Source: Bacteroidales bacterium UBA2712 (GTDB lineage Bacteria; Bacteroidota; Bacteroidia; Bacteroidales; Paludibacteraceae). Taken from it: 19,600 nucleotides of DNA. The position numbers and the translations under genes were made by a program. A model generated the notes under the pieces. The model ran no database searches. It worked only from the letters and a program-made list of their open reading frames with translations, and was not told the DNA's origin. Numbering within the stretch: the stretch's first letter is position 1; every line of letters starts with the position of its first letter. Shown piece after piece: positions 1 to 7,780 of the stretch. The stretch is from positions 69,726 through 89,325 of the forward strand of contig DEKW01000017.1 of NCBI GenBank assembly GCA_002354055.1. The letters run 5' to 3'.

Positions 1-56
1 AAGTTATGAATAAAAGATACAAGCTATGTTATTATTATGCGGACAGGGGATGATGG

Positions 57-2444
57 TTATTGTTTTAATTGTTCTTTTAATACATTTCTTAGCACTATAC
101 GGTTGCCTGTATCTTTGAGTAGATTTCGCAAGTCCTTATCAATGTATGTTGTTTTCGTTTTTTCGTCATAGTGCCAAAATGGCTCGCTAATCATGTGCTT
201 CCACGGCATATTTATATCTTTACTCCAGAGATTTGAATGTACATTCCTTAACCAATACTGATCAAATAGGTTAATTAGAGCGGGTGATTTGACCAATATC
301 TCTGTTTGCTGCTGAAAGGTATTTCTATATAAAGCAATGATTGCAAGCAACAATATTACTTTATGTGGTGCGCTCTGACCATTACGAGAACTTCTTTTCA
401 GATTCCTAAAACATGATTTATATGTTTCTAATACTTCTGACGAAGCCTTAATTCGAATAAATTTTTTGGTATCTTCATCAAATTCAAGAAAACCTAATTT
501 AACAAGCCGTAATTGAATTGCTAATTCTGAACGCGATAGTTGTTTTGCAATTTGTTCACAACTAACATCCTGCAGATACAGTTGCTCTACTTTATTTTCT
601 TCTTCTTTGGTCCAATACATGCCAGATCTGGAAGTATTAGTAATATCTTTTGGCGGCTGTGGATTAGGTACAAATATAGGTAAACAATGGATTTTTTTGC
701 GTAGATCCAGTAAAGCCCCCTTAAGTTCCAAATGAGTTTTTAAAGAAATTTCGTTTTTGTTTTTCTCAAGAACTGAATAATAATTATTAAGTTTTACCTT
801 TTGCCGCTTCCATTCCTCAATTTCTTCTTGAGTTAAAAATACTCTACTTTGCCTATTTTCCAACCAATCATTTTGTATATTTATAAAGTCGCGTATCTCT
901 GCTATTTGAATCTCTATTGCTGATTTTTCGATCTGTTCAACTGATTCCTGAACTTTGTTTATACCTATTCTCTTAATAGGTTTAAAATCGCCCAACACAA
1001 TAGGTTCATCTTTCTCTTGGCTTTTGTACAACCCAATTTCCCTTGACATAACGTCGAGTTCGCTTTGCGATGGCAAGATTTCTCCTACATAAGTCTGTAG
1101 AATGTGACTGCGTTGCCCACTATTTAATTTTCGGATTGCTTTATCTTTGATCTGTCGTACCCGTTCCCTCGTGAGGTGCAATTTGTCACCTATTTCTTCA
1201 AGTGACTTTTCTTTCGTATCAATTCCCAAAAAATTCCGCAATATGTCAGCCTCTCTCGGGGTTAATGTGCACAAAGTCGAGGCTACTTCTTTTGATAAAG
1301 ACTCATGTAAAAGCCGGCTATCAGGATCAGGGAAAAAGTTATCAATATATCCAACTTTATCTTCGTTAAATATTATATGTTGGTTTTTGCCTGTAATTAA
1401 ATAACACGTATTTATTACGTCATCAAAAGGCAAACCAAGACTACTTGCGATATATTCTGCACTAGGTCTTTCTCCATATGTACATTCATATTTTTCTATG
1501 AATCGTTCTATTTGGGTAATGAGTTGTATCGATTTGCTTGGTACACAAAAGTTAGGGAAGGCGTAACCAACATACTTTGCCATGCGACTTTTGACCGCCG
1601 CCATAATATAGCCAATAATATTCCGGTATCTTGATTCATATAGCACATAGTTGTAAACAAAGACCTCAACTCCTTCCCCGAAAAAATCCTGAATATCTAT
1701 ATGAGGATACAGACTATGAAACTGTACTGCCATATTATAAATCAAGGGAAGATAGGATTCTATTATGGCATCCAATGCCAATTTGTCACCATCATGATAG
1801 CGTTTTAATAACTTCTTTCGCTCGGAAGATGTAGTCGGAGGGATGGATGATACGAGTGTTAGATATTTATCTTTACGAGAATAATAATCCGAAATTTTTA
1901 CTTTTCTTCGTCGTGAATAGTTTAATGACTTGCTATCGTCTAAATATCTTTCATCTAATGCCTTTATTTTAGGGAGTAATGATGTATATTCCTCTACTTT
2001 TGATATAGCACTTGAAATATCATTGTATAATGCATCATCTATGCTATTCTCAAAATAATCTAACTCCAAACACTTACAAAGTTCCAGACATTCTTTATAC
2101 TGTTTTGCCCATTTAGAAACTCCGTTGACAGTCCACTTTTCTAATGGGATAGATGAAGTATCTGCCCATTCTACCATTCTTTGAAGTTTCGATAATGCTT
2201 TTTCATACGTATCTTTAACGGAACTAACTTGTGAAGGCATGGGAGGAAGATATATATCTGATACTTCCTCCTCATCTTCGTTTTTGGGAATTAGGGATTT
2301 AACTAATTTACTCCAATCATTATACTCCAAATCAGGGTAGTCGTCGCCAAACTCGCTAATGCAAGACTCCACTATCTCCAAACGCGACGCCTCTTCGTCT
2401 ATCATCTGGCGAATATATTCATATACTTCATTCTCCAGCTGCAT
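57..2444 (-). CDS. Sigma-70-like multidomain protein of restriction cassette (sigma regions 2-4, SANT-like HTH, C-terminal modified-DNA-reader-like domain)
   Basis: This is the last gene of the six-gene cassette and encodes 795 aa from ATG. Residues 5-52 form a small module shared with the C-terminus of the preceding protein. Residues ~223-292 look like sigma-70 region 2 (LPLIYNMAVQF, then DIQDFFGEG). Residues ~300-349 look like region 3 (VPSKSIQLI, then YGERPSAEYIASSLGL), and ~362-380 resemble the region 3.2 linker (DNFFPDPDS). Residues 394-440 are a textbook region 4 (LTPREADIL, SLEEIGDKLHLTRERVRQIK). A probable coiled-coil stretch lies near 500-585. Residues 608-650 (YWTKEEENKV, CEQIAKQL) resemble a SANT/Myb-like HTH. 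Residues ~672-775 carry APHKVILLLAI, YWLRN, MPWKHM and EPFWHYD, the pattern seen in the N-terminal sulfur-binding-like domain of HNH nucleases. It overlaps the upstream gene by 17 bp, so translation is probably coupled. The sigma assignment is strong; that it binds RNA polymerase or reads modified DNA is inference. Confidence 0.88.
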   Translation of the reverse strand: MQLENEVYEYIRQMIDEEASRLEIVESCISEFGDDYPDLEYNDWSKLVKSLIPKNEDEEEVSDIYLPPMPSQVSSVKDTYEKALSKLQRMVEWADTSSIPLEKWTVNGVSKWAKQYKECLELCKCLELDYFENSIDDALYNDISSAISKVEEYTSLLPKIKALDERYLDDSKSLNYSRRRKVKISDYYSRKDKYLTLVSSIPPTTSSERKKLLKRYHDGDKLALDAIIESYLPLIYNMAVQFHSLYPHIDIQDFFGEGVEVFVYNYVLYESRYRNIIGYIMAAVKSRMAKYVGYAFPNFCVPSKSIQLITQIERFIEKYECTYGERPSAEYIASSLGLPFDDVINTCYLITGKNQHIIFNEDKVGYIDNFFPDPDSRLLHESLSKEVASTLCTLTPREADILRNFLGIDTKEKSLEEIGDKLHLTRERVRQIKDKAIRKLNSGQRSHILQTYVGEILPSQSELDVMSREIGLYKSQEKDEPIVLGDFKPIKRIGINKVQESVEQIEKSAIEIQIAEIRDFINIQNDWLENRQSRVFLTQEEIEEWKRQKVKLNNYYSVLEKNKNEISLKTHLELKGALLDLRKKIHCLPIFVPNPQPPKDITNTSRSGMYWTKEEENKVEQLYLQDVSCEQIAKQLSRSELAIQLRLVKLGFLEFDEDTKKFIRIKASSEVLETYKSCFRNLKRSSRNGQSAPHKVILLLAIIALYRNTFQQQTEILVKSPALINLFDQYWLRNVHSNLWSKDINMPWKHMISEPFWHYDEKTKTTYIDKDLRNLLKDTGNRIVLRNVLKEQLKQ

Positions 2445-3108
2445 ATAGGACTTTGGTAATACACTTGCGCCAATCTAAAAAGGACCATTCAGGATGGGTA
2501 GAGCCATATTTCTCCATACACAATTCTACCATCTCTAAACGCGACAAATCTTTAAAAGAAAGATCGACAATAAATTTTGACAACTGACTTTCCGAGTGGA
2601 TGTCATTAGTATGTTTTGGAAGCGGGACTTCGGTCTTAAAATAAGAAAGGGATTCAAGAACTGATGAAAGGTTTTCTGGAGTAAAGGTAACATACAACCC
2701 CCCATTAGGTAATTTGCTCCAAACTAAACCTTCGTTTTTTGCCTTAATAATAGAGTCCAACTCGCAGAATAAAGATACGGTATCTTTTTCATTTAGCCTT
2801 GGACGGAGAGGATAAGGATTCCACAAAACATATACATTATGCTCAGCAACATAACCAATAAACAAGAATACTCCACCATTATGTTTATAGGCTTCTAAGT
2901 AAGGCCTTCTGGGAAGTTGAGCTCTAAAGCGATGCAAGGGGTGAGGATTGCCTGCGTAAGACACAGAACGGAGCATAACATAGTAATCTTCATCTTTGTA
3001 AATGAAGTGAACGATGTGATTGATATTTGCGATTTCATAAATTTCTTCTGAAAGCGGAGAAACAAATATATCAATCAACTCTTTTTCTGTGTAATGTCCT
3101 TGTTTCAA
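2428..3108 (-). CDS. Cassette protein of unknown function with C-terminal module shared with the sigma-like protein
   Basis: It encodes 226 aa and probably starts at TTG, because the TTGA at the end of the nuclease gene gives a 4-bp stop/start overlap and the first in-frame ATG (codon 45) would remove a conserved-looking part. Residues ~30-140 are mixed alpha/beta with RFRAQLPRRPY and FLFIGYVAEHNVYVLWNPYP, a pattern that reminds me of N-terminal accessory domains in restriction-related proteins; I cannot name the family. Residues 176-221 (SRLEMVELCMEKYG, then LDWRK) align with residues 7-52 of the next protein (SRLEIVESCISEFG, NDWSK). The placement suggests an adaptor or specificity subunit that works with the sigma-like protein. 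No catalytic motif is visible. Confidence 0.8.
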   Translation of the reverse strand: MKQGHYTEKELIDIFVSPLSEEIYEIANINHIVHFIYKDEDYYVMLRSVSYAGNPHPLHRFRAQLPRRPYLEAYKHNGGVFLFIGYVAEHNVYVLWNPYPLRPRLNEKDTVSLFCELDSIIKAKNEGLVWSKLPNGGLYVTFTPENLSSVLESLSYFKTEVPLPKHTNDIHSESQLSKFIVDLSFKDLSRLEMVELCMEKYGSTHPEWSFLDWRKCITKVLYAAGE

Positions 3109-4088
3109 AGTAATGAGTTTATCAAATCAGATTTATAGTCTTGTGAATTGACTTGTTTTAAACCAGACATATCTACCGTGAAATGAACGTTTGATATTTC
3201 ATTTGGTATTTGATCGATTGGAATGCAGGGAATATCCTTGCTATCATACAAGGCGTAAGAATCCATAGAAAAACCATAGTCAAAGCGATATTCCGAAACC
3301 TCATTAAAATACTTACCAACGGTCGCAGTAATAGTCTCTCTTAAATAAAGTAATAATTCTAAATCATCTTGAACCCGAAGCGATATTCTATCCATCAACT
3401 CATATACATTCATACCAAAACCACTTTGAAGGATAAAGATAGATGCTATTACTAATTGAGCATCAGGAGGTGGTAATAATTGACGCAACGCAAATTTATG
3501 GCTTCGTCCTTCTTTCGTAGACGACTTCACTTCTATTTTATCTTTTCCATCGTTAAAATCGAATGGGTCATTGGTAGAGCTATGCCATGAGCGAAGCAAG
3601 TAATGTGGATCTCTGGACGCATCTATCACTAAAAGTTCAGCAAATAAACCACGTATGGCTTCTTTTGATGGCTTTTTCGCATTCGTAAAAAGAGTGATGA
3701 TTTTCTTTATCTCTGCGTCAAGAACCAAATTCTCAGGACAAGAAGGCAGTTTTTTCAGGACTATGTACATAACATCCAAAAAGTATTTTTGAAACTCCTC
3801 TTCATCGGAATTCAATTGGATGACAGCGTATTTTGCTACTTGTCTCTCCTGTGTTGAGTGCTCTACAATATTACACAAACGATTATACATGACGGAAAAT
3901 AAGGTTAACTTTATGTCTTGCGTCTTTTCTTCATCAGAGCATTCAACAAAGAATACAGGTGTACCGTCTTGTGAACAACCTAACTTATGAGGCATCTGCG
4001 GATCTATACTCTCCACCTCATATGTATTGTTTTGCGGTTTGTTTGCCTTTAATCGCAAAAATAGGTCATATAATTTATTATTCCACAT
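3105..4088 (-). CDS. PD-(D/E)XK motif nuclease, DUF4420-like, of the restriction cassette
   Basis: This 327-aa protein is the likely DNA-cleaving subunit. The nuclease core is visible at residues ~145-205: E151 in the FAELL helix, D177 in NDPFDFND, and E186-V-K188 in KIEVKSS, giving the E...D...ExK signature. A basic, aromatic stretch (GRSHKFALRQL) follows, as in the PD-(D/E)XK motif proteins (DUF4420) that accompany Z1 and MORC ATPases. It starts at ATG, 4 bp after the Z1 gene ends, and its stop overlaps the TTG start of the next gene. The first ~140 residues show no motif I can name and may mediate assembly. The catalytic residues look intact, so I expect an active nuclease. The cleavage site cannot be inferred. 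Confidence 0.9.
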   Translation of the reverse strand: MWNNKLYDLFLRLKANKPQNNTYEVESIDPQMPHKLGCSQDGTPVFFVECSDEEKTQDIKLTLFSVMYNRLCNIVEHSTQERQVAKYAVIQLNSDEEEFQKYFLDVMYIVLKKLPSCPENLVLDAEIKKIITLFTNAKKPSKEAIRGLFAELLVIDASRDPHYLLRSWHSSTNDPFDFNDGKDKIEVKSSTKEGRSHKFALRQLLPPPDAQLVIASIFILQSGFGMNVYELMDRISLRVQDDLELLLYLRETITATVGKYFNEVSEYRFDYGFSMDSYALYDSKDIPCIPIDQIPNEISNVHFTVDMSGLKQVNSQDYKSDLINSLL

Positions 4089-4092
4089 ACTT

Positions 4093-6246
4093 TTAGAATT
4101 CTAAGTAACTAAAATGCAATCCTTCGGGATAGTAGATTGCTAAATTACAGGTTTCCACGTTGTTATATTCTCCGCGCAATTGATCATCTTCTAACTTGAT
4201 GTTATGCAATTGAACTGTAATCATATTATCAGACTTAAAATACGGATCTCCGGGATAAACACCATCTCGAGAGTGACCCATCTGCAGGTTAATCGGTCTA
4301 ACTATGTCGCCTCGTTCCTCTAACTTACGTTTGCGCAACGAGAAGAAAGACATCTGGAAAAAACGAGCTTTTGAGTTATTCCCATTATCAAGCAAATACC
4401 TGAGATATTGTATAGTAGAGGTGCGACGAACACGTAATTCCAAATCGTAAAATTGGAAACGAGATAGCCAGTAAATAGCAGCCTCTATATCTAAGTCCAC
4501 ATATCGGTGATTTCTTGCCTCTTGAGGATATATCTCAGAACGGATAAAGTCATTCTCATATTGCGCAACAAATTGTTTAAATACATTCAGATTTTCTTGC
4601 GCAAAATCCACAGTCCTATATTGTTTCCATTCACTCATTTGGTAACGAATGTACTCATCTGATAATATATTTGACCGTGTAGCCTTTAATTTATCGGACA
4701 AAATAAGTTGCTTGGTTATTGCTTTGTATTCCGCCAGTTCATGATTCGGACAATCCTTTAAGGCCTTTCGTAAGATTTCTTCATGCTCCACATACTCTGC
4801 GAATTCATTTCTTGCTTTCTCAGATACATAGATGCGACACACATCCACATATTTCTCTTTATACCCGAAGAAACGACATCTTTGCTCAATAGTGTCAGCG
4901 GTAGCAACCCCTGCAGTGGTACGTGGCATAAATGTCATAGATAATTTTTCTATCGTGAAGCCACGATTGAGCATGTTTGCTCCCACTAATATGTGCCCCT
5001 TTGCTCCTTCCCAATTTATGTCTGATTCGGCTCCGCTTTGAACCAAATGAGTTTGAGTCATTAGAATTGCATCTGCTATATGGGCAAATAAATCATCTAT
5101 ACATGGACAATCAATAATAGTGTTCGCTAAATCGGAATAGGCATCCTTAAATTCGCTCTTTAACTTGTCTGAACTAATAGAATCTAAGGCAAGATAATAC
5201 CAAGTCTCCAATTTTTTATCTATCCAGCGTTTGTATTTTTTATTTGTATCCTTTAGTCCGTCTATATGGATCATCATCGACAAATATTGTTCTTTCTGCT
5301 GGATATACACCTTGTATGCAATACTCAATATAAATTGTCGTAGTGCTTTATCCAAACTATTCGGGCATTTAGTAATTGGATTGCGTTTCGTCTCTACCTC
5401 CTCTTCCGGAATAATGCGAATATACTTTTTCTCATTCTCTTGAAAAAAATAACGTCCTCCGATATACCCTTCACCCGGGGTTAAAACAGTATGATATTTT
5501 GGAGAAAGTATGTCGTCTGTATCAATCAATAACAATGATTGGGGCGTAGCCGTATACTGAACATATGAATGATTGGGCAGTACTTTTTTTAATTGAATAA
5601 TGCTCTCGTAAGTTTTACTTAAATCATTGGCTTCCCACTCCTCACGCCGCGCGTTCTTACGAGCAAATGTGTTCAAACTTGCTTGGTCGGCCTCATCGTC
5701 AACTATAAGCACTCCATTATTTGCCAAAAACGAGCGATTTTGTAGATCTCCGCACAAAGCGGCTAAATCACTAATATGCTTGTAGTGCTTGAGTATCGGA
5801 ACCAAAACCACCACTTTCGGGTGAGAAAGAAACATCCGGAATGAACGTGAGTCGGTTAAATCATCAATCACCCTGTAGCGCATTACGGAAGAGTCGTCAA
5901 TTCCAAGATCTTTTCGAAGACGCGCTGATGTTTGCCCTTGTAAGTTATTTTTTGTTCCGGTGAGGTATATAATAACCTTGTAGCCGTTATCGGCAGCCAA
6001 TGCCGTCAAAGTAGTAAACGACATAGTTTTTCCACTTTGAACGTAACCAACCGCTAAGTTGGTAATACAACCCGATTGATTTGCGGGTATGCACCTGCTT
6101 AATATATCACATGCCTCATCACAAACAACCTTTTTGCCACTTTCTGATATAGAAAGCCGAGACATAAAATCAAGTGTGTTCTCGCCAACCACAATGTTTT
6201 GTGATTGTGAGGGTTGTAATGGCTGTATTTGAAGTGTTTGCCCCAT
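4093..6246 (-). CDS. Z1 domain superfamily II ATPase of the restriction cassette
   Basis: This 717-aa protein is a probable DNA translocase or helicase motor. Walker A is GYVQSGKT (residues 67-74), Walker B is VLIVDDEAD (179-187), and motif III is YTATPQ (231-236). The Z1 domain proper is recognised by ILVGANMLNRGFTIEKL (419-435) followed by DTIEQRCRFFGYKEKYVDVC (451-470), whose arginine-rich RxRxFGY segment is the motif VI equivalent. All helicase-type motifs look complete. The gene is 1 bp from the ATPase gene upstream and 4 bp from the nuclease gene downstream. Z1 proteins are known companions of MORC/MutL-like ATPases and DUF4420 nucleases in restriction-modification loci. In this setting it probably moves on DNA while the nuclease cuts; the substrate polarity is unknown. 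Confidence 0.93.
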   Translation of the reverse strand: MGQTLQIQPLQPSQSQNIVVGENTLDFMSRLSISESGKKVVCDEACDILSRCIPANQSGCITNLAVGYVQSGKTMSFTTLTALAADNGYKVIIYLTGTKNNLQGQTSARLRKDLGIDDSSVMRYRVIDDLTDSRSFRMFLSHPKVVVLVPILKHYKHISDLAALCGDLQNRSFLANNGVLIVDDEADQASLNTFARKNARREEWEANDLSKTYESIIQLKKVLPNHSYVQYTATPQSLLLIDTDDILSPKYHTVLTPGEGYIGGRYFFQENEKKYIRIIPEEEVETKRNPITKCPNSLDKALRQFILSIAYKVYIQQKEQYLSMMIHIDGLKDTNKKYKRWIDKKLETWYYLALDSISSDKLKSEFKDAYSDLANTIIDCPCIDDLFAHIADAILMTQTHLVQSGAESDINWEGAKGHILVGANMLNRGFTIEKLSMTFMPRTTAGVATADTIEQRCRFFGYKEKYVDVCRIYVSEKARNEFAEYVEHEEILRKALKDCPNHELAEYKAITKQLILSDKLKATRSNILSDEYIRYQMSEWKQYRTVDFAQENLNVFKQFVAQYENDFIRSEIYPQEARNHRYVDLDIEAAIYWLSRFQFYDLELRVRRTSTIQYLRYLLDNGNNSKARFFQMSFFSLRKRKLEERGDIVRPINLQMGHSRDGVYPGDPYFKSDNMITVQLHNIKLEDDQLRGEYNNVETCNLAIYYPEGLHFSYLEF

Positions 6247-6247
6247 A

Positions 6248-7780
6248 TTAAATTAAACCAAAATAGTCATTAAAATATTTTCGGAATGCCCCACCATTTG
6301 AGTCCATAGAAATTTCTGTCGTTATCAGGACCTTTATAAAATAGATGATCCTCTTTAATTCATCTTCATTCCCATCGTAGCCTTCAAAAAACCTATTACT
6401 CAGATTTATTTGTGAAACATAAGTACCATCTGGCAGTTTTGTTAAATCGTACAAACCGGACTTTTGACCATCTGCTTTTGTCCTGATTATTAAATCATAG
6501 CGTTCTCCATCGATGGTAGTAGAACATTTCGTTTCGACCCGTGCTGCCTCTTGTACCTCTCTGGGCACAACAACGGTTGTTGGAACAGGAGAAGTGGTAC
6601 CCGACTTCTCATTATTAGTTTTTTCTGTACTTGCAACAATGGGCTTAGAAAGTTCTTGTGCAAGTGAGGAGACAACTGTCTTAGCTGTCTTCTTTGTCTC
6701 TACAGGGGTTCTATCTTTGATGTAATTGATTGCTTGGCCGAATACGTCAGGTAATTCACCTCGACGGATTTTGGTTTTTAGATCATCAGCGAGGTCTTCG
6801 ATAAATGCTGCAAATGCCTCATCTTCTTGAAAAGCATTCTTTTGGAAACTAACATTAAAACCATCAACGCTCAATTCTCCAAATATACGCTTGTATTGAG
6901 GAGAACCAATTTGACCACATAAAGGATATGGGCGATATTTTTCATCGCCACTATAACCGATTGCTCGTCCTCTTCGGAATAGTAAAAATCCATTATCCTT
7001 ATCGGTACTCATGGTTTCCAATACTCCTATAAAACCCGAAACTTTATATTTGCTTCCCGCTGGAGCAAAAGATATATCAATGCGCCACGTTTGGGGATCT
7101 CCCTCTTTGGTAATCTGCCCACCAACTTTCCGGAAATATGGTGCAATCAGTATTTTAGGTTCAGAAACAGTTTGTAATTCGCCGTTAATAACAAGGTCTA
7201 AAATTCCTTCACGGATAAACTTTGTATATGTGCTGGATAGATGCCGTTTGATAGCAGCAAGTTGTTTGGGTTTATTCTGAGATAATTTGTTTAATGTAAT
7301 TTTAGTATAATGTTCGGTTGAAGCAGCCTCTTTTTCTACAACATTAAGGGACGTTTCTTGATTATCTACAACTTCCTTAATATCGAACTTCACCGTTTTC
7401 TTAACTCTTTCTTGATATGCACAAGTTTCTACAGTCCATATATCAGAAAACCAAATAGAGGATACTTTCATACCCATACCAAACTCGCTTAAGCCGCTTG
7501 CATCTAATGGGATGTTTGCCAACTCAAACGCACGCTGGTAGTTCTCTGCTTCTATTCCCCATGCGTTATCAGTGATTACAATCTTGTCCGCATCCGTATC
7601 AATAAATATCTCAACTCTTAACTTTCCGCCAGGGTTGATCTTTGAAAGCACATCTTTGTGCACTAAAAAACTTTGCAAAGAATTGTCTATATACTCTGCA
7701 AGTGCATTCCATGTAGTATTAGCTATATACCGGAATGTGGAATAGACTAACGGTTTTGTTGCTATAGATACTTTATTCAT
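6248..7780 (-). CDS. MORC/MutL-like GHKL ATPase of the restriction cassette
   Basis: The 510-aa protein has a GHKL ATP-binding fold. The N-box is ALAEYIDNS (E29, N33), the G1 box is DNAWGI (D71), and the G2 box is EFGMGMK (residues 99-105). An S5-like domain follows, with LLFRRGRAIG and FGELSVDGFNVSFQKNAF. Prokaryotic MORC homologues of this kind occur in restriction-modification operons with Z1 ATPases, where ATP-dependent dimerisation is thought to clamp or loop DNA. A Ser/Thr/Val-rich linker (about 360-405) separates the ATPase from a ~100-aa C-terminal domain I do not recognise. Its start overlaps the end of the methyltransferase gene by 8 bp, and it ends 1 bp before the Z1 gene. Confidence 0.92.
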   Translation of the reverse strand: MNKVSIATKPLVYSTFRYIANTTWNALAEYIDNSLQSFLVHKDVLSKINPGGKLRVEIFIDTDADKIVITDNAWGIEAENYQRAFELANIPLDASGLSEFGMGMKVSSIWFSDIWTVETCAYQERVKKTVKFDIKEVVDNQETSLNVVEKEAASTEHYTKITLNKLSQNKPKQLAAIKRHLSSTYTKFIREGILDLVINGELQTVSEPKILIAPYFRKVGGQITKEGDPQTWRIDISFAPAGSKYKVSGFIGVLETMSTDKDNGFLLFRRGRAIGYSGDEKYRPYPLCGQIGSPQYKRIFGELSVDGFNVSFQKNAFQEDEAFAAFIEDLADDLKTKIRRGELPDVFGQAINYIKDRTPVETKKTAKTVVSSLAQELSKPIVASTEKTNNEKSGTTSPVPTTVVVPREVQEAARVETKCSTTIDGERYDLIIRTKADGQKSGLYDLTKLPDGTYVSQINLSNRFFEGYDGNEDELKRIIYFIKVLITTEISMDSNGGAFRKYFNDYFGLI

